The position numbers and the translations under genes are program-made. Positions 31,360 through 39,900 of a DNA stretch of 48,725 bases are shown one piece after another; the stretch's first letter is position 1, and every line of letters begins with the position of its first letter. This DNA comes from Candidatus Rubneribacter avistercoris. GTDB lineage: Bacteria > Actinomycetota > Coriobacteriia > Coriobacteriales > Eggerthellaceae. The stretch covers positions 1 through 48,725 of the forward strand of contig DXCU01000073.1 of assembly GCA_019115845.1 (NCBI GenBank). Direction: 5' to 3'. The notes beneath the pieces are model-generated. The model was given only the letters and a program-made list of their open reading frames with translations, searched no databases and was not told the origin of the DNA.

Positions 31360-31692
31360 CACAGCTCGCCTCCAAATTCCACTTTTTCACCGACGCGGTG
31401 ATGCTGTTGACCTTACCCCGGATGCCCCGGATGCCGCGGTACCGCTGCTGTTGGCTCCCTTATCCCTGATTAGTCCCGGATCCTGACTCATACAGCCCGA
31501 CTCGCCCCTCCCCGCAACGCACGAACCCCGGGATGTTTGTGCTAACAAGCTCAGCCTATACAACGCCTACCGACGCAAAAGCACAAAAGCCATTCGCACG
31601 ATGGCAGAAGATTCACAGCTTAGTCTGCGATTCAGGCATAGTAACCTTTGTACATCGTCATGATCCAGAGCTCCAAAACACTTCAAAACGCT
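31360..31692. other. AT-richer gene-free spacer
   Basis: No gene, RNA or repeat could be supported. Base composition falls clearly below that of the neighbouring genes, suggesting acquired DNA together with the ATPase gene that follows. Confidence 0.45.
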
Positions 31693-31756
31693 AAAAAATG
31701 GTTTTAGTGCCACTTTTTACTAAGAAAAAATGGCTTTCCATACCGCTTTTTACTAA
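31693..31756. repeat. AT-rich direct repeat upstream of the ATPase gene
   Basis: Two ~31 bp copies (31693-31723 and 31725-31756) share AAAAAATGG at the start and CTTTTTACTAA at the end. They lie ~150-200 bp before the ATPase start and could be regulatory or a recombination remnant. Confidence 0.55.
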
Positions 31757-31802
31757 AATGACCCCTAAAACCTCAGATCGTCCCGTAAGAGAAGGATCCT
31801 CG

Positions 31803-31894
31803 CTAAACCACCGCTGGCACAAACCCTGCCGGCAACGGTTTGACGGGGAGCCACCCGCAGGTTAGCCCATGTCGACGGTGGTTTGACAGAGAGG
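31803..31894. repeat. ~91 bp palindromic repeat ending at the ATPase ribosome site
   Basis: The left arm CTAAACCACCGCTGGCAC is matched by the right arm GTCGACGGTGGTTTGAC. The left half is also a direct homologue of 29892-29940, and the right end is the partner of the inverted repeat at 29885-29908. Its last bases (GAGAGGAG) run into the Shine-Dalgarno of the ATPase gene. Confidence 0.65.
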
Positions 31895-31905
31895 AGAAGG
31901 GCGCG

Positions 31906-33264
31906 ATGCGACGCAAAATTGACACGTTCCTTGATCGCTGGGCAAGCGCACAAGACGCCGGCCCTCTCCTTGTCCGTGGCGCACGACGCGTTGGAAAGAC
32001 GTATTGCATTAAGCGTCTTGGAACCGACGTGTTCGGCACCGAGAATTTTGCATACTGCGACTTCCAAACAAACCTCTCCCAACTCAACGATGTGTCCGAA
32101 GGTGTTACCGATATTGAGCGCATTGTGTCCGACCTGTCTCTTCTTCTGCGAAAAGACATTGCCCCACGCCGCACCCTTATAGCTTTCGACGAAATTCAAC
32201 TGAGCGAGAAAGCCCTTAATTCCCTGCGCTTCTTTGCTGAAAGCGGCTATCGCGTCATCGCCACAGGATCTCAGCTTGGACTTACGCTTCGCAACAGATC
32301 CCTTCCCTTTCCAAACGACATACAACACCTCTACCTCCGACCGCTCGACTTCGAAGAGTTTCTGTGGGCTGTCGGAGAGGAGCGGCTCGCCAACGGTATA
32401 CGGGAGCGCTTCCAAACGCTCTCTCGATTCCCGCTTCATGAAGAGGCGCTTGAACTCTACCATCGGTACCAAATTGTTGGAGGTATGCCGGGCGTTGTTT
32501 CGCGCTACGCCCAACACGAGAATTTCGAAGAAGTCCGCGCTCTGCAAGCCGAGATTCACCACACGTACACCGCCGATATAGCATTGTACGCTCCCGCGGA
32601 AACGGCAGTGCACGCCCAAACTGTCTGGGAAAGCATTCCTCGCCAACTTGCACGCGAGACAACACGCAAGTTCAAGTACACTGACGTGGCGAAAGGGGGT
32701 CGCGAGCGTCAACTACGCGCGCCACTCGCTTGGCTGGAATCGGCGGAGCTGGCGTTGCTCAACCACCAGACCAACGACACAACGGCCCCGCTCACAGCAC
32801 GTGGAGACGGTAGCTTTTTCAAAGTGTATCTGGCCGACACGGGCATTATGTTCTACCGGTACAACCTCGATGCGGAAACGTACTTGGCCGACGCAACCCG
32901 CACAATGCTTTCGCCGGCGTTTCGCGGAGCCCTTGCCGAGAACTATGTCATGCAATCCCTTGTGGCAAACGGCCTCGAAACGTTTTATTGGACCCCAGGA
33001 ACAACCGCTCAACAGGAAGTGGAGTTTGTCATGCAAAACCGTGCGGGACAGATCATTCCTATTGAAGTGAAATCGGGTGACAACGTCCGGTCTCGCAGCC
33101 TCAAGGTTTACCTGGAAAAGAGCAGTGCGCCCTGCGCTATTCGTCTGTCCACGAAGAACTTTGGACAGGACGGGCGCATTGTCAGCGTACCGCTTTACGC
33201 TGCATTTTGCCTTGACGAGGAGGCGCTTATGCGCGTAGGACGCGCGTGCGAAAAGGGAAACTAA
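31906..33264 (+). CDS. AAA-type ATPase with DUF4143 / nuclease-like C-terminus
   Basis: The protein has 452 residues. The N-terminal AAA module has Walker A GARRVGKT (about residue 25) and Walker B RTLIAFDEIQ, followed by ATGSQLGL (sensor). The C-terminal DUF4143 region ends in a PD-(D/E)xK-like motif VEFVMQNRAGQIIPIEVKSG. Such proteins are common, often mobile or multicopy, and their function is not settled; a role in defence or DNA interaction is speculative. ATG at 31906 follows GAGGAGAAGG contributed partly by the palindromic repeat. GC is lower than average. Toxin cassette copies 2 and 3 flank it. Confidence 0.88.
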   Translation: MRRKIDTFLDRWASAQDAGPLLVRGARRVGKTYCIKRLGTDVFGTENFAYCDFQTNLSQLNDVSEGVTDIERIVSDLSLLLRKDIAPRRTLIAFDEIQLSEKALNSLRFFAESGYRVIATGSQLGLTLRNRSLPFPNDIQHLYLRPLDFEEFLWAVGEERLANGIRERFQTLSRFPLHEEALELYHRYQIVGGMPGVVSRYAQHENFEEVRALQAEIHHTYTADIALYAPAETAVHAQTVWESIPRQLARETTRKFKYTDVAKGGRERQLRAPLAWLESAELALLNHQTNDTTAPLTARGDGSFFKVYLADTGIMFYRYNLDAETYLADATRTMLSPAFRGALAENYVMQSLVANGLETFYWTPGTTAQQEVEFVMQNRAGQIIPIEVKSGDNVRSRSLKVYLEKSSAPCAIRLSTKNFGQDGRIVSVPLYAAFCLDEEALMRVGRACEKGN

Positions 33265-33301
33265 AGCGAAGAGCCGAGGCGCCAATGGCCGCCGCGCATG
33301 G

Positions 33302-33307
33302 TATGAT
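33302..33307 (+). promoter_or_regulatory. Extended -10 promoter of toxin cassette, copy 3
   Basis: It is TGGTATGATG, as in copies 1 and 2. The cassette begins within 40 bp of the ATPase stop. Confidence 0.65.
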
Positions 33308-33357
33308 GACCTCGGTGCTTCGTCGCATCCGGGCAGCCCTGAGAGAGGGTGCCAGCC

Positions 33358-33441
33358 ATGGACACGCAGACTGTTTTGGCGCTTTGCGCGATATTCTCTG
33401 TAGTTCTTGGTATCGTCGGCATAAGCCAGCGCCGCAAGTAG
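33358..33441 (+). CDS. 27-residue membrane peptide, probable type I toxin, copy 3
   Basis: It encodes the same peptide as copies 1 and 2, with nucleotides identical to copy 2. The ribosome site is GAGAGAGGG. The cassette's 3' part, including the full antisense promoter and the AT-rich CATAATAATGATACAATTAG stretch, matches copy 1 to about 33658, so copies 1 and 3 share ~365 bp. Confidence 0.8.
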   Translation: MDTQTVLALCAIFSVVLGIVGISQRRK

Positions 33442-33496
33442 CGGACGCGTCGGCAACGCCGGCAGGAAGGAGGTGGCGAACAGCTGAGTGAAAAGG

Positions 33497-33575
33497 GAAA
33501 ACCCCGCTGACTTTGACGGACTGCGGGGTTTCGACCAAAACACGATGCTGCCCGGATCAGGCGGGGCACCGCTTG
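33497..33575 (-). ncRNA. Antisense RNA of toxin cassette, copy 3
   Basis: The extended -10 TGCTATCAT (hexamer 33587-33582) on the minus strand and the terminator at 33531-33499 define a ~78 nt RNA convergent with the toxin mRNA. Confidence 0.65.
33499..33531. terminator. Bidirectional terminator, cassette copy 3
   Basis: AAACCCCGC / GCGGGGTTT form the stem. The minus strand continues into TTTTCCC and the plus strand into TTTCG. Confidence 0.75.
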
Positions 33576-33659
33576 GTTTGCATGATAGCACACGATGCGC
33601 AGGTGCGCCAGAGGCACGTCGCGTCGTGGCCGCATAATAATGATACAATTAGTTGTAAA

Positions 33660-33852
33660 TACAGCCGCAAACCCTGTTCCTGCGGGTGCGAGTTGTTGCG
33701 CCTTTGGGTGGTTGTGCGTGCCGCTGCGCTTCCGCGCCCCACCGCCATGCTCGCCTTCTGCCGGCCGCGTCCTCTACCGCCGCATGCCCCCTACCGCCAC
33801 ATCCCTTGGCCCACTTGCACATCCCTTGGCCCACTTGCCCCACATGCTGCGA
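33660..33852. other. Spacer with a tandem 20 bp repeat
   Basis: No gene was found. ACATCCCTTGGCCCACTTGC occurs twice in tandem (33799-33818, 33819-33838). The rest is C-rich degenerate sequence. Confidence 0.5.
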
Positions 33853-33860
33853 CCCCGGGA

Positions 33861-33876
33861 TGTTTCACGTGAAACA
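33861..33876. other. parS site 8 within a 32 bp palindrome
   Basis: TGTTTCACGTGAAACA is extended by CCCCGGGA and TCCCGGGG to a perfect 32 bp palindrome (33853-33884). It lies just past the adhesin gene's terminator. Confidence 0.9.
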
Positions 33877-33899
33877 TCCCGGGGCCTCAGAGGAAGGAA

Positions 33900-33933
33900 C
33901 CGGGGCGCTTGGCAGGTCGAAAGAGCGCCCCGG
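33900..33933 (-). terminator. Terminator-like hairpin of the adhesin operon
   Basis: CCGGGGCGCT and AGCGCCCCGG form a perfect 10 bp stem around a 14 nt loop, 22 bp past the adhesin stop. The minus strand continues GGTTCCTTCC, a weak T-tract. Confidence 0.55.
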
Positions 33934-33955
33934 AATCAAGAGGGGATGTCAGTCG

Positions 33956-36900
33956 TTACGCGCTGCGGCGCCTCCGCAAAGCCCAGGCGCAGCCGACGGC
34001 CACCACAACGGCACCCAGCAGACCCACGCCCGCGGCGCCGGTGCGGGCCAGTAGCACGGCCAGGCGGTTCTCGAACTCGTAGGAGTCCTCGGCCCCGTCG
34101 TAGCGCACCTCGGTGGTAAGCGTGCCGTCGCCGTTGTCGGTGACGGTCACCGTGGCCGTCACCACGTGGCTGTCGTAGGAGACGCCCGCCTCGCCGGTGT
34201 TAGCCTCGGCAATCTCGTAGGTGAAGGTGCGCGTGCCGGCGGCGCCCAGGTCAGAGGCGGCAAACTCCAGCGGCTTGAACGTCACCGAGCCGTCGGCGGC
34301 ATTCGTGGCCGTTTGCAGCACCTGCCCGAACTCGTCCGAGTCCGCCATGGCGTCCTTCAGCACAAAGCTGAACAGGCCGTCGGTCAGCGTCCCGCCCTCG
34401 AAGCGCTTCGAAGCCGAAAGCACCGCCGATCCTGTGGCCGCGTACGTGTTGGCAACCGTCACCTCCACGTCGTCGCCGGTCAGCACGCCGGACAGGTTGG
34501 ACGAAGCGTCCGCATCCTGCGTCCAGCCGGGCGCGGCGGCCTCGGCCACCTCGTACACAGCCCCGTACGGCATGCCGGAGAACACGGCCTTCTGCCCGCC
34601 CAGCAGGGTAAGCGTCCCGCCGTCGTCCACCGTCACCTCACGCACCAACAAACCCTCGGCGTCAAGCACCTGGCCGGTCACGCCCAAAAGCGGCGAACCC
34701 TGCGCGTCTTTGAGCGACAGCGTGAACTCAAACTCGCGCGCGGCCGCGGCAGCGCTCAGCTCGTCGTTGGTCACCACCTTGGCAACCGAGAACCCAACCG
34801 TCTGCATCTCGTTGGTGAAGGTGTTGTCCGACCCGTCGGCGCCGTACGAGGCAACCGCCGACAACGTGCCGTCGCCATTGTCGGTCACCGTGACGGTAAC
34901 CGTGCGCACGGCGGTGTCGTACACCACGCCGTCCAGCGCGAACCCGCCCGCGGCAATCTGCTCGGGCGTGGCGGCGCCATAAGCCACGCCGTCGGCGTTC
35001 ACCGCGTTGGCGGGCACCTGTTCGCGTATGGAGTAGGTGTAGGTGCCCGCCTGCGTGTAGGAAATGGTCGGGAAGTATGCCGGCGCCTTGCCGTAGGCGG
35101 GGTTGGCCACCTCGGCTCCGTTGGGATCGTCCGGATCGGGCATGGTGGCGTTGGAATCCACCGGCCCGTTCACAGCCGTGCCCACCAAAGCGCCCAGGGC
35201 GCCGTCGGGCTGCTGCTCGAACAGCTCGAAGGTGAACTGGCCGTCGGCCGCGGTGGCGCCCTCCAGCAGTTTGTACGCCATCAGCTGCACATCGCCCGAG
35301 GCGGCGTACTCGTTGGTGAACGAAACCGCAGCCTCAACGCGGGACTCGATGGTGCCCGCAGTGTTCGTGGCGCCCGTCTGGGTCCAACCGGCCGGCACGT
35401 CCAGCTCGCTCACCGCATAAGAGCTGCCCGCAGGCAGGTCGGCGAAGTGCGCCGCCTGGCCGCCCTTGAGCGTGATGACGCCGTCCGCCGTCGTCTGCGG
35501 CGCGCCGCCGTCCACCGTGTACTCGCCCGCGTACGGACGGCCCGCCACCGTCAGCTTGAAGCTGAACTCCTGATCGGCCGACGGCCCGCCGGCCATCGCA
35601 CCGCTTACGGCCTTGGAAATGGTCAGCGATCCGGGCACCGTGGTGTTGGCGAACGCCGCCGCACCCGGCGTGTCGTCGGAGTCGTCGTAGACCACCTCGG
35701 CAACCAGGAAGTTCGAGTTCGCCGGGTCGGCCGACACGTTGACCGTCACCTTTTCCTCGCGCGGGTCGTAGTTGATGTTCGCGTCGCCGCCGTCCACCTC
35801 GCGAATCACGTAGGTATGGGTGCCCACCGCATCGTACTCGATGGGGAAGAACACCACGTTGCCGCCGTCGCTCACCGTCACAGGACCGCCAACCGCAACC
35901 TCCGTGCCACCCGTGGTTTCGTACAGCTGGAACTGGAAGCCGTCGGCCGCGTGCGCCCACTCGCCGTCAAACGTCTTGGTGGCGAAGATCTGCGCGGACG
36001 TTGCACCCGGCGTCCACTCGTTGGTGAACACGGCCTCCTGCGTGTCGTCGGGCTGGATGATGCCCATGTCGCCCGTCTTGTCCACCAGCTGCCAGCCCGC
36101 TTCGGACTGCTCGTACACGCGGTAGCTGGTACCCGCCGGCAATCCTGACACGGTGGCGATGTAGCCCGCCGGCATCGTGACCTCTATCACACCGGCCTCG
36201 GGCGTGGAGATGTTGGTCAGGCTTTGCCACTGCGCGTACAGATCGTACACGCCGTTCGGAGCTGCCGCCAACTCAAAATGGGGAACCGTGCCGCCATCTT
36301 CGTAGAGCACGTCACCGTCGGGCGTGCCGCTCCACCCGACAAACACATAGCCAGGCCTATAGAGCTGCGTGCCCACCAAGTTCAGCGTAGCGTCATTGCT
36401 CGCATCAGCTTTCTGCGTTGGCATATTCCCGGAGCCGCCATTCGCATGGAAGACAATGTCTATGGACATATCCCATACGTAAGTACCCGCAAGGCCGGCC
36501 TCGTAGGCATCCGCAAGCTCTATAGGCGTGTACGAGAGACCCGTCAGATCCTCTTTGATCCACGTTTTTTTGATCGTATTAGGTGTGGGGAGCGTAGTCT
36601 GCGCCATAGTATTCGACCCTTTGAAAGAGAAGTTTGGCCCCAGCGTCACAGAGGAAAGCGCACTACACCCGTCGAACATATCTCGCATAGTCTGATAACC
36701 CGTCGTATCAAAGTTTGACAGGTCGAGGGAGGTGAGTTTCAGACAATTACGAAACATGTATGCCATCTGAAAGGCTTTTGAAGTGTCGAAGCTCGACACG
36801 TCGAGGGAGGTGAGGGACGAGCAGCCCTCGAACATGCTGGCCATGCTCGTGACTTTTGCGGTGTCGAAGCTCGACACGTTGAGGGAGGTGAGGGACGGGC

Positions 36901-39900
36901 AGCTGAAGAACATGTTGGTCATGCTCGTAACACTTGCGGTATCGAAGTTCGACACATCGAGAGAGGCAAGGGACGAGCAACCTTCGAACATGCTGGTCAT
37001 GCTCGTAACACTTGCGGTATCGAAGTTCGACACATCAAGAGAGGTGAGACTTGAACAACCGCTGAACATGTCCGACATGCTCGTGACGTTTGAGGTTTCA
37101 AAAGCGCCTCCAAACGTGATGGACGTCAACTGCGCGCAACCGGCGAACATGGCCGTCATGCTCGTCGCTCGATAAGTTTCTAAAGATGAAAGATCGAGGC
37201 TGGTCACACCGGAGTTCTGAAACATGTAAGACATATCCGTAACTGACGAGGTGTTCAAACTCGACAGGTCCACTGATTTCAAAGACGTGCAACCGTTGAA
37301 CATGTTGGCAAAATTTGTAGCGATTGGCGTATCAAACGAACCCCACGTGATGGACTCCAAAGAGGAGCAGCCTTGGAACAAAGCCCTGAGGCGCTGCACA
37401 GAGCTCGTATTGAAATTGGTGAAATCAACCGACTTCAAGTTTTTGCAACCGGAGAACATCGCCTGCAGATTGAAAGACGACGTCGTCCCGGGCTCGAATT
37501 CCACGCTTGTAATATCGTTAAGGTTGTTTTGCCAAGGAAAAGCGCATGTGGTGGTGCTTGTATTAGTGGTCGTTACGCCCGTGCCGCCAATGGTGAGACA
37601 GCCGCTGTCGTCGATGGTCCACCACCAGGTTCCCATGTTGCCGCTGGCTATGTCGGCATATGCCTTTTCGGGGACGAAGAGGCTGGTCACGAAATCCACG
37701 GCGCGGTCGATGAGGGTGGGCTCGGCGGCTTCGGCAGGCTCGCTTGCGGCAGCGTCGCCGCCCTCGGCGGCATCCGCCTCGTCTCCCGCAGCAGCATCCG
37801 TCTCGTCGCCCGCCGCAACGTTCGCGGCCAGGGCGTTGCCGGAAGCCTTCTCCACCACCTGCACGTCGCTCGGGTCCACGTCCACGGGCAGGCCCTGCTC
37901 GTTGGTAAGCTCTATGCGGAAGGTGAAGGTTTGGTTGGGGTCGCTGCCCGCCTGCGAGTTGGGCCCAATCACCTTCTCCACGCTCAGCGCGCCGTCGTGA
38001 TAGCGGTTCTGGAACTCATACGAGCCGTTTTCGGCCGTCACCGTGCCGTCGCCGCCGCACACGGCGCAGTCGGCGGGATGCGGGTCCACGCCCGCGCTCT
38101 CCCAGCACGGCACCTCGAAGCCCTCGAACTCCGTGGACAGCGAGAGCGTGCCGTTGTCGTTGTCGGCCACCGTCACGCGCACAAGCGACACGTGGGTATC
38201 GTAGTCCATCGTGGCGTCCGCGCCCGCAACCTCGCGCATGGCGTACACGTAGGTCTTGCCCGCATCGCGCTGGTCGAAATCCAGCAGGAAGTTCACCAAG
38301 CCGTCGGCGTCGTTGCGCACCACGGTGCCTACGGGCGTGAACGTGGACGTGCCCGCGCCCTCGTCAACGTCGATGCGGCCCAGCTCGAACTCGAACTGCC
38401 CGTCGGTCAGCTGACCGCCCAGCAGCGTCTTCATGGCCTGCAGCGACACCTGCCCCTTGGCCTCGTAGCTGTTGTCGAACACCGCGCCGGCGTCAACGTC
38501 GGTGGGATCGGCTATGGGCGCGCCGGCGGCGTCGAAGTACTCCACCTGGGTGCCCAGCGTGCCGTCGCCGTTGTCGGTGACGGTCACCTTCGCCGTGTAC
38601 ACGTCCGCGGCATAGGTGTAGCCGGGACGCGAGGAGTCCACCTCGCGGATGGTGTAGGTGTAGGTTTTGCCGTGGTCGGCCTGCGTGAAGGCGAGCGCGC
38701 CAAAGGTGACGGGCGCGGTTTGCACCGTGTTGCCATCGGCGGCGTTAGGCGCGTCGCTGGCCACGGCGTTGGTGGCCGTGCGCACCACGGCGCCGGTCTC
38801 GTCCACCAGCTCGAAGCGGAACTGGTAGGGCGACATCTTGTGCCCGGTCAGCTTCTTCACGGCCCTCAGGTTCACCGCGGACTCCGCCGCGTAGGTGTTG
38901 GTGAACGAGGCCGTTTGGTCCTCATTGGGCTTGATGGTGCCGGTGTTGCCCGTGGCGCTGGTGGTGAAGCCGGGCACTTCGGCCTCGGTCACCTTGTAGT
39001 TCACGTTCTGCGGGATCTCCAAAATCTCCGCGCGCTGGCCGGCCTCCAGCACAATGGTGCCGTTGGTGGCCACAGTGCCGCGCGACACTTCGGCGTCGTC
39101 CGCGCCGTACACCACGTAGGCAAACTCGTCCAGCACCGGCTCCTCCACGGCGGCGTCGCCCGAACCCACGGTTTTGGTGAACTCAACCGTGAACGTGAAC
39201 TTCTTGCCGTCCTCAACCATTGTGGTGCCAAGCGCCTTCTTGGAAAGCACCAAGTTGCCGAAGGGATGATAGGTGTTCGTGATGTCGAAGCCGTCCTGCG
39301 ACACCACGTAGGAGGGGACGGTGGTCACGTCTTCCTCAACGGTGTAGACGATCTCCACACCGCCGTCACGGTACTTGTCCAGGCCCGTGAAGCTGTACGA
39401 CCAGTTGCCGGAGGCGTCGCCGCGCACCGTCTTGGTCTGCACCAGCTTGCCGTCGGCGTACAGCTTGATCTTGATGGACGCGGGGCGCTCGCCCTCGGTG
39501 TCGCCCACCCAGGTCTTGACGCCGGACACCTCGGTTTGCTCAGGCTTGTGAACGTTGGTCATGGTGAAGGCGCCGCTTACGCTGTCAAACGTCACGCTGG
39601 GAGTGTAGCCCGCCGGCGTGTCGTCCTCGCGCAGGGTGTAGATGATCTTGCTGCCGTCGTCGTTGAGGTAGGGCAGCGGGCCGAAGGTGGCCGACCAGTT
39701 GTTGGAGTCGTCCAGCACCTTCGTGGCGTCGGCGGCGGTCCAGCCGGCAATGAAGTCCTCGGCGGGCTTGCCGTCGGCGTAGAGGTGCGCGGTCACGCCG
39801 CGGTCGGGGCGCAGGCCGTCTTGGTTGTCGGCGTCGTCCCAGGCCTTGGTCACGTTCAGCTTGTACTCCACCAGGCCAACCTTGGTGTAGTCGTGGCGGA

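Noticed and set aside
36700..37280. CRISPR-like regular repeat array
   Set aside because: The 78 bp units are in-frame codons of BspA/DUF285 leucine-rich repeats, with no unique spacers and no cas genes nearby.
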